DNA from: Paenibacillus sp. BIHB 4019
Lineage (GTDB): Bacteria; Bacillota; Bacilli; Paenibacillales; Paenibacillaceae
Direction of reading: 5' to 3'
NCBI RefSeq assembly: GCF_002741035.1
Contig: NZ_CP016808.1
Location: forward strand, 7,092,001 to 7,156,000
Length of the DNA: 64,000 nt
Each line of letters starts with the position of its first letter. Within the stretch, counting starts at the first letter, position 1. The notes under the pieces are model-generated. The model searched no databases. It was not told the origin of the DNA and worked only from the letters and a program-made list of their open reading frames with translations. Shown in pieces: positions 54,789 through 64,000 of this stretch. The translations under genes and the position numbers were made by a program.

Positions 54789-55670
54789 TTAAGGCAGCAG
54801 CTCAATAACAGGCCGGTTCGGATTGCGCTCAAGCAAATAACGATCTACAACACGCTGCTCTGGAGCCACCCTGGCTATGCTGGAGCCGCGCTCCATAATA
54901 TAAAACAGGTGATACCGCTCGCGCCACAGCAAACGGACGGCATAAACCGCAGAGTGCCTGCCATCCACCACGATAGGGCTGGCAAGCACGCCTTGCGCCA
55001 TTTTACGGATCGCTACCTGGTCGCGATGCATAAGAAAGCGAAGGAATAAATACGGGATGCTCCGATTATAGGTCCAGTTCGTCATAAACAGAAACGTTCC
55101 AATGACGAGCAGATTCATTTGAATGCCGCCGCCGGGACGCAGCAGCCCCAGCAGTGAAACGCTGATCATCAAGCTGCTAAGCACAAGGCTGATGCGTGCC
55201 GTCCAGCGCATGACGCTGTAAAAGTTCAAGCTATAGCTAAGGGCAGCCTGCAGCAGCTTCCCGCCATCAAGCGGATAAATCGGCAATAAATTGAATAAGC
55301 CAATCATCATATTGGCATTAACGACATAGGCCGACCATTCGGAATCCCACAGCCCTAACTGGCCGAGACCCCAGGCAGCTAGTCCCATCCATACATTTTG
55401 CAGCGGGCCGGCTATCGCTACGAGCGCATCCTCTCCTGCCGGCAGGCTGCCCGCATCCTCCACTTCAGCCACACCGCCGAACGGCAGCAGCTTAACTTCA
55501 CGAATATGCCAGCCAAAATAACGCGCCACCAGCACATGGCCTGCTTCATGGACAATAACGATTAAAAACAAGGTAAACAGCTCGACAAAATAACCTGTTA
55601 ATACCGAGGCCGCCATTACCAGCACAAACAACGGATGCACCGACCAGCGAATGCCCCTCCATTTAACCAA
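54789..55670 (-). CDS. spoIVFB: Site-2 protease SpoIVFB, pro-sigma-K processing
   Basis: 293 residues, membrane metalloprotease. HEAGH at residues 41-45 binds zinc; the second motif NLLPIYPLDGGKLL supplies Asp. A C-terminal CBS-like region follows the membrane segments. In B. subtilis it cleaves pro-sigma-K in the mother cell and is held by SpoIVFA and BofA. It overlaps spoIVFA by 8 bases. Confidence 0.94.
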   Translation of the reverse strand: MVKWRGIRWSVHPLFVLVMAASVLTGYFVELFTLFLIVIVHEAGHVLVARYFGWHIREVKLLPFGGVAEVEDAGSLPAGEDALVAIAGPLQNVWMGLAAWGLGQLGLWDSEWSAYVVNANMMIGLFNLLPIYPLDGGKLLQAALSYSLNFYSVMRWTARISLVLSSLMISVSLLGLLRPGGGIQMNLLVIGTFLFMTNWTYNRSIPYLFLRFLMHRDQVAIRKMAQGVLASPIVVDGRHSAVYAVRLLWRERYHLFYIMERGSSIARVAPEQRVVDRYLLERNPNRPVIELLP

Positions 55671-56601
55671 GCGGGATCACGCTTACCGGATCAATATAGC
55701 GGTCGTTTTGCTTAATTGCAAAATAAAGCAGGCTCGGTTCCTCGCCGCTTGCTCTGCGCAGGCTCCCGACCTGGTCGCCCGCTTCTACCCAATCATTCAC
55801 GCCAACCGATGCATACCCTAGCTTGCCATATACGCTGACTCGTTCATCCGCATGCTGAACTACGACGGTTACTCCATCATCCGATGGCTCCGAGACTACA
55901 AGCACTCTGCCCGTCTCCACCGCATTTACCGCTTCCTCCGATGACCCTGCAAGCTCAACACCATTCAGCAGCTCGGCAAATGTACGTACGATAGCACCGC
56001 CCTCAAGCGGAGCAACGATAGGCAGCTTGACAGTCCCTTCGGCAGCCGTCGCCTCCTTCTGCTCCTCTTGAAAAATCGGAATAAACGTCGGCGCTCCTGC
56101 AAACGTTTCTTTATACCACTTGGCCGCACTTGCAAAATCCAGCTCATCATGAAGCGCCTGTGCTACATAAGTTCGGCTCTCCAATGCCCACTCCTCATCG
56201 GTCTGGTATAAGCCCCATATGCCGGCGAACAATACAGCTGCCGCAATCATTTTCCAGCGCAGCTCACGAAAAAAAGGATGTGGTCGTCCCCCTTTTGGCG
56301 GTTCCGCATACGGCGGTTCTCCCGGCTCATTTCTGTATCGATAATCGATACGGCTCGTCCGGCTTCGCTGATCATCCTGTATCTGCGTCCAGCCATCCCA
56401 AGGATTCGGGCTCTCTTTCCACAGTTTCTCCGGATCCCGCTCCTCCTCATCCAGCACGGGATAGGACGGCGGCACAGCCGGCACACTGTATTCCACTCTT
56501 GAAAGCCGCTCTTGCATGAATCCATCCCGAACAGGCTGCTCCATCAATCGTCTAATTTTCTCTTCTCGGCGCTTGCGCACCGCTTCCTTCGTATCCATCA
56601 T
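55663..56601 (-). CDS. spoIVFA: Stage IV sporulation protein FA (degenerate M23 domain)
   Basis: 312 residues from the ATG at 56601, which follows GGGGAGGAACGG; an adjacent ATG at 56598 is possible. A basic N-terminal part, one membrane segment (about 130-150) and a C-terminal M23/LytM-type fold are visible. The zinc ligands of active M23 peptidases are missing (the final HxH is replaced, FAIKQN). In B. subtilis SpoIVFA anchors and inhibits SpoIVFB. It follows rodA, separated by a terminator-like hairpin. Confidence 0.88.
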   Translation of the reverse strand: MMDTKEAVRKRREEKIRRLMEQPVRDGFMQERLSRVEYSVPAVPPSYPVLDEEERDPEKLWKESPNPWDGWTQIQDDQRSRTSRIDYRYRNEPGEPPYAEPPKGGRPHPFFRELRWKMIAAAVLFAGIWGLYQTDEEWALESRTYVAQALHDELDFASAAKWYKETFAGAPTFIPIFQEEQKEATAAEGTVKLPIVAPLEGGAIVRTFAELLNGVELAGSSEEAVNAVETGRVLVVSEPSDDGVTVVVQHADERVSVYGKLGYASVGVNDWVEAGDQVGSLRRASGEEPSLLYFAIKQNDRYIDPVSVIPLG

Positions 56602-56701
56602 CCGTTCCTCCCCCTCTCGCTTGTCAGAGAGCTTGTTTCCTTCTACATCCTTATGAGGAAACACGGACAAGTATGCAAATCCAGCAGGCAAAAAGAAAAA
56701 G

Positions 56702-56735
56702 AACGCCGCCTTCTCTTCACAGAGAATGGCAGCGC
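56702..56735 (-). terminator. Probable terminator after rodA
   Basis: GCGCTGCC and GGCGGCGT pair with one wobble, around an ATTCTC/GAGAA stem, followed on minus by TTCTTTTTCTTTTT. Confidence 0.65.
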
Positions 56736-56759
56736 CCTTCCAAGCAGCAGCTTATGTGG

Positions 56760-57905
56760 TTATTCAGCCAGCTCATATACTTCCTGATGGGCCTTTATAC
56801 TGAATACGATACCAATACAAATCATATTCAGCAGCAGTGAGGTGCCGCCATAACTGATGAATGGCAGCGTGATGCCGGTAATCGGCATTAGTCCGATCAT
56901 CATGCCGATATTTTGGAAAATCTGGAATACGAACATCGACGCGATGCCTATCGTCATATAGGAGGCCCGCAAATCATGACATTTGAAGGCGATTATTATA
57001 ATTCGATAAATGAGCAGGAAATACAGCAGCAATAATACAGCTGCCCCCTGAAACCCAAACTCCTCGCCGATGACAGCAAAAATGGAATCCGAATACGGGT
57101 AAGGAATGAACTTTCCATTTTTCATCTCGCCCTGAAGATAGCCATCCCCCGTAAGCCCGCCGGAGCCTATTGCAATTTTAGCATTTTGGGATTGATAGCT
57201 TGCATCAGCAGATGCTTCCTCAGGATGCATAAACGTATTAATCCGATTGTACCAGTGCGTTAATTCTTTTTCTTTCAAATACGTATATATTTCTGTATTG
57301 AACATATTAAACAGCGTCATGAACAAGATTAAACCGCCGACAACGACAGCAAGCCCTACAAGAACATGCTTATATTTAACATTTCCAATCCACAGCATTC
57401 CGAGCACGATAACCAAATAAATAATCGCATTTCCTAAATCGGGCTGCATCATTACAAGTGCGAACGGCAATAAAGAAAAGGCCGCAATCGGTAATAAATC
57501 TTGAGAAAAGCCTAATCTATCGCCTTTTCTTCTTCCCATGATGTAGGCAATACCGATAATCAAAAAGATTTTCATGATCTCTGCCGGTTGAAAGGAAAAG
57601 CTGCCGAGCTTAAACCAGCCTTTCGCTCCATTGATGACAGAGCCGAAGAAATATACCATTATGAGCAATGTAACACCAAATCCGTACAATACATGCCAGG
57701 TTTTCAGTAAAATACGATAATCAAACAATGCGGCAAAAATAGCAATAAAAAAGCCTACTGCATAAAATATCATCATTTTATTTTCTGAACCAGCATAATT
57801 CGTATCATGAAAAGTTGCACTATGGATAACAAACAAACTAATAACCATCAGACAGACCAGGATTGCAATAATACCCCAGTCAATTTTTTTGAATTTATTT
57901 AGCAC
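56760..57905 (-). CDS. rodA: SEDS peptidoglycan glycosyltransferase, FtsW/RodA/SpoVE family
   Basis: 381 residues, about ten membrane segments. The loops SVINGAKGWFKLGSFSFQPAE and LPITGITLPFISYGGTSLL are SEDS signatures. These enzymes polymerise lipid II. Its place within the mre-min cluster favours an elongation role (RodA) over division. Confidence 0.92.
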   Translation of the reverse strand: MLNKFKKIDWGIIAILVCLMVISLFVIHSATFHDTNYAGSENKMMIFYAVGFFIAIFAALFDYRILLKTWHVLYGFGVTLLIMVYFFGSVINGAKGWFKLGSFSFQPAEIMKIFLIIGIAYIMGRRKGDRLGFSQDLLPIAAFSLLPFALVMMQPDLGNAIIYLVIVLGMLWIGNVKYKHVLVGLAVVVGGLILFMTLFNMFNTEIYTYLKEKELTHWYNRINTFMHPEEASADASYQSQNAKIAIGSGGLTGDGYLQGEMKNGKFIPYPYSDSIFAVIGEEFGFQGAAVLLLLYFLLIYRIIIIAFKCHDLRASYMTIGIASMFVFQIFQNIGMMIGLMPITGITLPFISYGGTSLLLNMICIGIVFSIKAHQEVYELAE

Positions 57906-57912
57906 AAGGCAA

Positions 57913-58704
57913 TCATCCTATTCCCAAAAACTTGCGGAACCGTTTGAAGGCGCCTGCCTTCTCGTCTAGCAGCATGAGTGGAACCATATCGCCCAAAATG
58001 CGGCGGGCAATGTTGCGGTAAGCAATCGCCGCGCGCGAGGAAGGGTCCATTACGGTTGGCTCCCCCGTATTTGCGGATTTGATAACCTTCTCATCGTCCG
58101 GCACGATACCGAGCAAATCAACGGCAAGCACCTGGCAAATTTCATCAATATCGAGCATTTCGCCGCTCTTCACCATGTTCTGGCGAATGCGGTTAATGAT
58201 GATTTTGGCGGCGATGCCTTCTTTCTCAAGCAGGCCAATTACCCGGTCTGCATCGCGAACGGCAGCATTTTCTGGTGTTGTAATGACAATAGCGCGATCT
58301 GCACCAGCAATCGCATTACGGAAGCCCTGTTCAATTCCGGCGGGGCAGTCAATAATGACATAATCAAATTCCTTCTTTAGCTCCAGCACCATGTCTTTGA
58401 CCTGTTCGGGCGATACATCATTTTTGTCCTTCGTTTGGGCAGCTGGCAGCATGTACAGCTCGTCAAAGCGCTTGTCCTTGATCAGCGCTTGATTCAAGCG
58501 GCAGCGGCCTTCTGCCACATCGATAAGATCATAAATAATGCGGTTTTCCAGTCCCATAACAACATCCAAATTACGCAGTCCGATGTCGGTGTCAACCATA
58601 CATACCTTCTTGCCAAGCAGAGCCAGTGCCGTTCCCAGATTAGCGGACGTAGTCGTCTTGCCAACGCCGCCTTTTCCAGATGTGACAACAATCGCTTCTC
58701 CCAT
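57913..58704 (-). CDS. minD: Septum site-determining ATPase MinD
   Basis: 263 residues. The deviant Walker motif GKGGVGKTT is at residues 10-18; DTDIGLRNLD and IIDCPAGIE follow. The C-terminal amphipathic membrane helix (FKRFRKFLGIG) is present. It recruits MinC to block division away from midcell. It lies 3 bases after minC. Confidence 0.97.
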   Translation of the reverse strand: MGEAIVVTSGKGGVGKTTTSANLGTALALLGKKVCMVDTDIGLRNLDVVMGLENRIIYDLIDVAEGRCRLNQALIKDKRFDELYMLPAAQTKDKNDVSPEQVKDMVLELKKEFDYVIIDCPAGIEQGFRNAIAGADRAIVITTPENAAVRDADRVIGLLEKEGIAAKIIINRIRQNMVKSGEMLDIDEICQVLAVDLLGIVPDDEKVIKSANTGEPTVMDPSSRAAIAYRNIARRILGDMVPLMLLDEKAGAFKRFRKFLGIG

Positions 58705-58707
58705 AAG

Positions 58708-59370
58708 TTACACCCCTCTTAACATAATCGGATTATTGCGTAAACGGTATAATTGCGAAATTTTATCCATTTGCATCGTTCCCTCATTCAAAAAAGCAAA
58801 CTCCATCGCCGGATCGCCCGACATCCATTCCTCTGGCGGCCTGCTAATGATATCTGCTATGCGCAATTGCGTCGGCCGCATCAGCGATGCCGCAATAATA
58901 ACATCCGTTCGTCCGTTCACACCCGCATGAGCAACGCCGCGCAGCGCGCCCATCACATAAATATCGCCGGTGCTTATAATCGTTCCTCCCGGGTTTACAT
59001 CCCCCGTCAGCAGCAAATCGCCTTCACGCTCCATCGTTTGGCCCGATCGAATAATTCCGCTAATGAGCTGAATGCCCGGCGGCGGCGGCGGCTGGCTGCC
59101 TTCCGCGGACTCCGATTCCACCGATTGTACAATCAGATTGCCCTGCGCGCGAATGACCGATCGAATCCGTTCTTTATCCTCATCGCCGAGCTGCCTAGTT
59201 CCCAGCTTGACATGGACGTGTACGAGCGGGCCGGTGAGCAGCTGCTGATGGGTTTTCTCGAGCTTGTAGTGCAGCTCATCAAGCAATAAATCAAGCTCAC
59301 AACTATCGTCGAGAAGGAACACGAGACCTTCCTTGACGCCTTTAATCATAATATGCTGCTTTTCGGCCAC
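58708..59370 (-). CDS. minC: Septum site-determining protein MinC
   Basis: 220 residues. The N-terminal FtsZ-inhibiting domain is joined by a Pro-rich linker (QPPPPPG) to the C-terminal beta-helical domain with RSGQTMEREGDLLLTGDVNPGG, which binds MinD. It is translated just upstream of minD. Confidence 0.95.
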   Translation of the reverse strand: MAEKQHIMIKGVKEGLVFLLDDSCELDLLLDELHYKLEKTHQQLLTGPLVHVHVKLGTRQLGDEDKERIRSVIRAQGNLIVQSVESESAEGSQPPPPPGIQLISGIIRSGQTMEREGDLLLTGDVNPGGTIISTGDIYVMGALRGVAHAGVNGRTDVIIAASLMRPTQLRIADIISRPPEEWMSGDPAMEFAFLNEGTMQMDKISQLYRLRNNPIMLRGV

Positions 59371-59435
59371 GATTGTCCCTCCCCAACGTATTGCATTCTT
59401 TTCGAAACAATCGAATTCCTGCTTTTTCCGCCAAT

Positions 59436-59969
59436 TTATTCCTCATCCTGGTCCTGATTAAGCTTCGCATCCTGCTCATACAGCTTTCGAACAGGCACAT
59501 AAATAATCAAGGCAAAGGCAAGCTGCAAAAATAAGCTAGGCAAAATATGATCCAGCAGCGCGTAAGCATACGACTCCTCCGTCAACCGGAAAAGCGAATA
59601 AATGAAATAAACGGCTGAATCGTATGCGATGCATGCAAAGCCAATGACGGACAGGCAAGTGAGCAGCGTGCTGCGGCGGCGATCGAACAGCAGTCCGGCA
59701 AAATAGCCGATCAGCCCCATCATAAACGTATGAACGCCGAGCAAATGACCGTAATAGACGATATCCTGAATAAGTCCGATACCTAAACCAAACAGCAATG
59801 CGCGATGGCGGCCGCTATACAGAGCAGCATATAAGATAAAGACAAAACTGAAATGCGGGATAATTTTACTCGAATAATCCGCCGGAATGATCCAAGGCAT
59901 AATGCTGCCTTCTATAATAAAAAGCAGAAACAACAGCAGGATAAGCCGATTTGTGCTCATCATACTCAT
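59436..59969 (-). CDS. mreD: Rod shape-determining protein MreD
   Basis: 177 residues with about five membrane segments. It overlaps mreC by 4 bases after a GGAGG site. MreD links MreC and the wall-synthesis enzymes. Sequence is weakly conserved in the family, so identity rests on topology and order mreB-mreC-mreD. Confidence 0.92.
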   Translation of the reverse strand: MSMMSTNRLILLLFLLFIIEGSIMPWIIPADYSSKIIPHFSFVFILYAALYSGRHRALLFGLGIGLIQDIVYYGHLLGVHTFMMGLIGYFAGLLFDRRRSTLLTCLSVIGFACIAYDSAVYFIYSLFRLTEESYAYALLDHILPSLFLQLAFALIIYVPVRKLYEQDAKLNQDQDEE

Positions 59970-60847
59970 TTGCCCGCATCCTCCGATGCAGCGACCTCGA
60001 CGACAAACACCTCTTTAAGCTGGTTCAAATTAGCTGCCATCTCAATAGAAGCCGTATACGTCAAGCCAAAGTTGCCTTCTTCCTTCGTCTCTACTGTTCC
60101 AATTACAAGACCACGCGGATAAACGCTGTCGCTCCCTGAAGTAACAACCAGGTCACCCACAATCATTTTGTCGTTCTCGGCGATTCTCGTCATAATCAGC
60201 CGCTGCGTCTCATCATCATAGCTGGTAACCATGCCGAAAGAGTCGCTTTTGCCGAGAATAGTCGCCGCAATCGCATTGGAAGTCGGCGACTTGTCATCCA
60301 GCTCCGTAATCGGCATGACGGTTGCCGTATTCGGCCTCACTTGGCTGATGATACCGATAATGCCGTCAATTGTCGTAACCGCCATATTCTGCTTAATGCC
60401 ACTCAGCGAGCCCAGATTGATTTCCAGCGTCTTGCTATATGGATTATTATCAATGGCAATGACATGGGCAATCCGGTAGTTGTAATTGTTAATTTTTTTC
60501 TGCTGCTCGGTAAAATTCAGCTCTTTCTGCAAACGCTCATTTTCTTCCTGCAAAAAGTTATAGCCGATTTTGTCGCGTGCATAAGCCGCTGCTGTCAGTC
60601 TAAGGTACTCATTCTCCTCATAAATCGACCGGAGATTGCCAATATCCTCAAAGAAACCCGCTATTGAAGCAGCGGGCACATAAAACCATTGCTGAACGAA
60701 TCCGACTGAATCTCCGATAAACTTCTCCGGCATACTCAGCTCCTTACGGTCACTTAGCGAGAAGCCGATGACCACAATGAACAGAATAAACCCGAACATA
60801 AGCATAAACATGCGCTTATTTCTAAACAGCTTAAACAGCTCGATCAC
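59966..60847 (-). CDS. mreC: Cell shape-determining protein MreC
   Basis: 293 residues. One N-terminal membrane segment (about 12-30), a coiled coil (about 68-100) and the two beta domains outside the membrane. It organises the elongation machinery with MreB and MreD. It follows mreB after about 50 bases. Confidence 0.95.
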   Translation of the reverse strand: MIELFKLFRNKRMFMLMFGFILFIVVIGFSLSDRKELSMPEKFIGDSVGFVQQWFYVPAASIAGFFEDIGNLRSIYEENEYLRLTAAAYARDKIGYNFLQEENERLQKELNFTEQQKKINNYNYRIAHVIAIDNNPYSKTLEINLGSLSGIKQNMAVTTIDGIIGIISQVRPNTATVMPITELDDKSPTSNAIAATILGKSDSFGMVTSYDDETQRLIMTRIAENDKMIVGDLVVTSGSDSVYPRGLVIGTVETKEEGNFGLTYTASIEMAANLNQLKEVFVVEVAASEDAGK

Positions 60848-60898
60848 CTGCCTGTTCTAATCACATTTTCATTTTTGCCTAATGGACGGAAAGCTCTC

Positions 60899-61933
60899 CT
60901 AGCGTCTCGAACGACCGCCTGAGCCGCCTCTGCTCTTGAACAAATGAATATGGTCAAGCGAACGGCCGGTACCTATAGCTACACAGTCAAGCGGGTTGTC
61001 CGCAACAATGACCGGCATGCCTGTCTCGCGCTGCAGCAGCTTGTCCAGATTGCGAAGCAGCGCTCCGCCGCCCGTTAGTACAATGCCGCGATCCATAATA
61101 TCCGCAGATAACTCTGGCGGGCATTTTTCAAGTGTAATTTTAACAGCATCCACGATAGCTGTCACTGTATCCGCAAGCGCTTCGCTTACTTCATCCGATG
61201 TTATCGCAAGCGTCTTAGGCAGGCCGGATACGAGATCACGGCCTCTAATTTCCACCGATTCCGGCGGATCAAGCGGCAGTGCTGTACCCAGATCCATCTT
61301 AAGCTGCTCCGCGGTACGCTCCCCAATCATCAAATTGTAAAAGCGTTTAATGTATTGGATAATCGACTCATCCATTTCATCCCCAGCAACGCGAATCGAA
61401 CGGCTTGTTACAATGCCGCCAAGCGAGATTACTGCCACCTCTGTCGTTCCGCCGCCAATATCAACGACCATGCTGCCCGTCGGTTCCCAAACTGGCAAAT
61501 CAGCGCCAATCGCTGCAGCGAACGGCTCTTCAATCGTATAGGCTTCGCGGGCTCCTGCTTGCTTCGCAGCATCTTCAACAGCACGCTTCTCAACTGCAGT
61601 AATGCCAGACGGCACGCAAATCATGACGTTCGGGTGGCGCGGAAACAACGATTTCTGCTTTTGCGCTGAACGGATAAAATATTTGATCATCGTTGCTGTC
61701 GTTTCGAAGTCGGCAATTACGCCATCCTTCATTGGACGTACGGCGCGAATATTGCCCGGCGTTCTGCCGATCATTTTTTTCGCTTGCTCGCCAACTGCTT
61801 CTATCGTTTTCGTATCGGTACGCAGGGCTACCACAGACGGCTCCCTCACGACAATTCCTTTTCCTTTTACGTATACAAGAGTATTAGCTGTTCCCAAGTC
61901 AATGCCAAGATCTTTCGATAAACCACCAAACAT
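60899..61933 (-). CDS. mreB: Rod shape-determining actin homolog MreB
   Basis: 344 residues. [17 protein letters not shown] at the N-terminus and the phosphate loop [13 protein letters not shown] fit MreB. Polymerises along the inner membrane to direct lateral wall growth. First of mreBCD. Confidence 0.98.
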   Translation of the reverse strand: MFGGLSKDLGIDLGTANTLVYVKGKGIVVREPSVVALRTDTKTIEAVGEQAKKMIGRTPGNIRAVRPMKDGVIADFETTATMIKYFIRSAQKQKSLFPRHPNVMICVPSGITAVEKRAVEDAAKQAGAREAYTIEEPFAAAIGADLPVWEPTGSMVVDIGGGTTEVAVISLGGIVTSRSIRVAGDEMDESIIQYIKRFYNLMIGERTAEQLKMDLGTALPLDPPESVEIRGRDLVSGLPKTLAITSDEVSEALADTVTAIVDAVKITLEKCPPELSADIMDRGIVLTGGGALLRNLDKLLQRETGMPVIVADNPLDCVAIGTGRSLDHIHLFKSRGGSGGRSRR

Positions 61934-61975
61934 GTTAGTGCTCCCTTCTGAAATGCCACAATCCTTCTTATTATA

Positions 61976-62665
61976 TTACATGTAGCCTTGTTCCTTCAAA
62001 CTAATAAACCTTCCATCACCAATAACCAAATGATCCAGCACTTCAATGCCTACCAGCTCGCCAGCAGAGACGAGCCTCTTCGTCAGCGCAATGTCTTCAG
62101 CACTGGGCGTAGGATCGCCGCTCGGATGATTATGCACGCAAATGAGCGAGGCGCTGCTGCATTTAATAGCCGCACGAAATACTTCTCGCGGATGAACGAG
62201 CGACGCATTCAGCGTGCCCATCGATAGCGTCTCTTGGGCGATAATGTGATTTTTCGTATTTAAAAAAAGACAGACGAAATGCTCCTTTTTCAAATGACGA
62301 AGCTCATCCATGACATAATTCGCCGCATCCTCTGGCCTCTGCACCGTAACAACGTCGCCATTGCCTGTACGAGACACTCTGCGTCCGAGCTCAAGTCCTG
62401 CACGCAATTGAATCGCTTTCGCCGGGCCAATGCCGCGAATCGCTGTCAGCTCTTCCAGGCTCATATCCATCAAGTTGCGCAAATTGCCACATTCCTTCAT
62501 GATATTACCCGCAAGATGGACAACTGATTCCTTTTTCGTACCCGTTCGCAAAAGAATAGCCAATAATTCCGTGTGACTGAGCGCTTCGGCCCCATATTTA
62601 ATTAATCGCTCTCTTGGACGTTCTTCCTGTGGGACATCACGAATGAATTGGCGCTGCGACTCCAT
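61976..62665 (-). CDS. radC: RadC family JAB-domain protein
   Basis: 229 residues from the ATG at 62665, six bases after AGGG; an ATG at 62671 abuts that site. A helix-hairpin-helix region is followed by the JAB/MPN motif HNHPSGDPTPSAED, with the metal-ligand histidines and Asp. Its DNA repair role is doubtful in the family. It sits between maf and mreB as in B. subtilis (YsxA). Confidence 0.95.
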   Translation of the reverse strand: MESQRQFIRDVPQEERPRERLIKYGAEALSHTELLAILLRTGTKKESVVHLAGNIMKECGNLRNLMDMSLEELTAIRGIGPAKAIQLRAGLELGRRVSRTGNGDVVTVQRPEDAANYVMDELRHLKKEHFVCLFLNTKNHIIAQETLSMGTLNASLVHPREVFRAAIKCSSASLICVHNHPSGDPTPSAEDIALTKRLVSAGELVGIEVLDHLVIGDGRFISLKEQGYM

Positions 62666-62705
62666 GCCCATCCCTGCTTTCGTAAGTTAGCTTGAAGTAC
62701 GTGGA

Positions 62706-63314
62706 TCAAAATACATGTATGCGATACGCCGCCAGCATGTCTGACAGCAGTGACAACGGCAACCCGACTACATTGAAATAACAGCCCTCGATCCGCTCAA
62801 CAAGCGTAGCCCCATAACCTTGAATGCCATAAGACCCGGCTTTGTCATGCGGCTCTCCAGTAGCTATATACCGATTAATCTGGTCTTCCTTAAGCGGCCT
62901 CATATGCACCTTCGTCATGCGATGAGCCGAGGATTGTTCACCATTATGCGTTAAAACACAAGCTACACCTGTATATACTTCATGAGCTCTGCCTTGTAGG
63001 CTGCTCAACATCGCAAAAGCATCTGCCTCATCTGCTGGCTTGCCCAGCACATGGCCATCCACAACGACAATCGTGTCCGCGCCAACGACGATAGAGGGTT
63101 CCGTATTTCCCTGCTTCCGCAAAAGCTCAGCCGTTGCCCGCGCCTTGCGCAAGGAAAGCTGTTCTACAATTTGCTCGGGGCTCCAATCGGAGGGCACGCT
63201 TTCGTCCGCTTCCGAGGACAAAATATAAACCGGCAAGGAAAGGTCAAGAGAGGCGACCAGTTCCTTCCGGCGCGGAGACGACGATGCCAGCACGAACTGG
63301 CTGATCGGATTCAT
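62706..63314 (-). CDS. maf: Maf nucleotide pyrophosphatase
   Basis: 202 residues. The SSSPRRKEL N-terminus and VVGADTIVVVDG match Maf, a house-cleaning pyrophosphatase for dTTP/UTP and modified pyrimidine nucleotides linked to septum inhibition in B. subtilis. The start follows AAGGAG. Confidence 0.95.
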   Translation of the reverse strand: MNPISQFVLASSSPRRKELVASLDLSLPVYILSSEADESVPSDWSPEQIVEQLSLRKARATAELLRKQGNTEPSIVVGADTIVVVDGHVLGKPADEADAFAMLSSLQGRAHEVYTGVACVLTHNGEQSSAHRMTKVHMRPLKEDQINRYIATGEPHDKAGSYGIQGYGATLVERIEGCYFNVVGLPLSLLSDMLAAYRIHVF

Positions 63315-63339
63315 AGGTATAGCGCTCCTTCGTTTAAAC

Positions 63340-63582
63340 TTACAGTTTGCGATAAAGCCATATAGCCACTATAACACCAATAATACTGAATAAGCTAATT
63401 TGGAAGTTAATCGTCATTGTAAAGCTCAGTACATACAAATCAACGGCAGGAGACCACGAAGCCTCAATCGCTTTGGTCAAGAAAGTTATTCCCGGTATCG
63501 ACTCCAGCCAGCGTGCCACCAAGGCCCCCGCAAGCAGACCGAGCACTAGGAAAAGCAATAACATCCAGCCGTTTTTCTTCAT
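63340..63582 (-). CDS. DUF4321 small membrane protein
   Basis: 80 residues with two hydrophobic segments (about 5-24 and 55-77) joined by a loop with LESIPGITFLTKA. The family occurs before maf in many Bacillales. Function unknown. Confidence 0.85.
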   Translation of the reverse strand: MKKNGWMLLLFLVLGLLAGALVARWLESIPGITFLTKAIEASWSPAVDLYVLSFTMTINFQISLFSIIGVIVAIWLYRKL

Positions 63583-63645
63583 TGTTCAACGCCTCTCGCC
63601 AAGTAATGACAACTGCTCTCTATTATACCTTAGTATGATTTCCGT

Positions 63646-64000
63646 TTACAATGCGCGTATAGTCTCAAACCACGATTTTTGTGTCAGGATCGCTTCCATT
63701 AGAGCTCGCTGCACCGACCACAAGTGCGCCTGGGAAGGATTTTTATCATATTCCGTAAGCGACGAAGCCGCCGTATTTACCGCTTGAACAACCGCACCCA
63801 TCGACGCTTTACCCGCCTCGCCTTGAAGGCCAGACTCCATCGCCTTTATGCTGAGCGTCCATTTTTGATGCTCCGTCCGCCAAGCCTTCGCCGCATTTTC
63901 GCCAAGCGGCGCAAGAACCGGCTGCTCCAGTTGGGCCAGCGCCAAATCGTCCAGCATGCTTATCAAGGCATTCGTCTGCTCAAAAAAACTGCTTGCAGCT
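63646..64000 (-). CDS. C-terminal part of a protein beside maf (partial)
   Basis: The frame is open to the right edge; at least 117 residues are visible. The part seen is Ala/Gln/Leu-rich and helical, ending WFETIRAL, with no clear motif. B. subtilis has spoIIB, a SPOR-domain sporulation protein, at this place, and Paenibacillus often has a SPOR-domain gene here. That identity is only inferred from position. Confidence 0.6.
   Translation of the reverse strand, partial: AASSFFEQTNALISMLDDLALAQLEQPVLAPLGENAAKAWRTEHQKWTLSIKAMESGLQGEAGKASMGAVVQAVNTAASSLTEYDKNPSQAHLWSVQRALMEAILTQKSWFETIRAL

Overview
The window looks like a chromosomal segment of a Paenibacillus-type, endospore-forming Firmicute. 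Evidence: the gene order closely follows the Bacillus subtilis blocks aspS-hisS / relA-apt-recJ / secDF-comN-spoVB / yajC-tgt-queA-ruvBA-bofC / safA-pheA-pheB-obg-spo0B-rpmA-prp-rplU / spoIVFB-spoIVFA-minDC-mreDCB-radC-maf. Sporulation genes are present (spoVB, bofC, safA-like, spo0B, spoIVFA/FB), ribosome binding sites are AGGAGG-like, control uses T-box and cobalamin riboswitches, and the base composition is moderate. No rRNA, tRNA, insertion sequence or CRISPR array was recognised.

Layout. 1-3.7 kb: the 5' part of a sugar-type ABC solute-binding lipoprotein gene, divergent from a YesM/YesN-like two-component pair. 3.8-8.4 kb: tcdA, aspS and hisS on the minus strand, read from a promoter and T-box leader. 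8.6-11.8 kb: an accessory block of a small unknown gene, a secreted matrixin-like protease with an unknown partner, and a TetR regulator with an HXXEE membrane protein. It splits a region that is otherwise syntenic with B. subtilis. 11.8-25.3 kb: dtd, relA, apt, recJ, a cation transporter, secF, secD and comN on minus; spoVB on plus; a DUF421 protein and an ArsB/NhaD-like transporter on minus. 25.4-34.1 kb: a TIGR04086 (YrzE-like) protein, then yajC, tgt, queA, a SpoIID/LytB protein, a DCC oxidoreductase, ruvB, ruvA, ruvC and bofC. 34.2-41.0 kb: a second accessory block with a five-gene nickel/cobalt-type ABC importer under a cobalamin riboswitch, and an orphan BtrH-like gene. 41.1-52.2 kb: a repeat-rich LysM coat-type protein, pheA-thrB-hom-pheB, two paralogous lipoproteins, obg-spo0B and rpmA-prp-rplU. 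52.4-53.3 kb: an AraC/GyrI-type regulator broken by a nonsense codon. 53.4-64.0 kb: rng, spoIVFB/FA, rodA, minD/C, mreD/C/B, radC, maf, a DUF4321 protein, and the 3' part of a further gene.

The core genes cover translation and its quality control (aspS, hisS, dtd, tcdA, tgt, queA, L21/L27 and the L27-processing protease), the stringent response and purine salvage, Sec secretion, Holliday-junction repair, phenylalanine/threonine synthesis, cell shape and division-site placement, and sporulation signalling and coat assembly.

The least ordinary pieces are: the long leader of the metal transporter operon, where a cobalamin aptamer is followed by a small ORF whose stop codon abuts the terminator; a nested ~190-bp palindrome beside relA; the hisS-aspS T-box, whose modelled specifier loop has no His codon; the orphan BtrH-like gene; the roughly 20-unit Gly/Tyr-rich repeat protein; and the AraC/GyrI gene with its amber codon.
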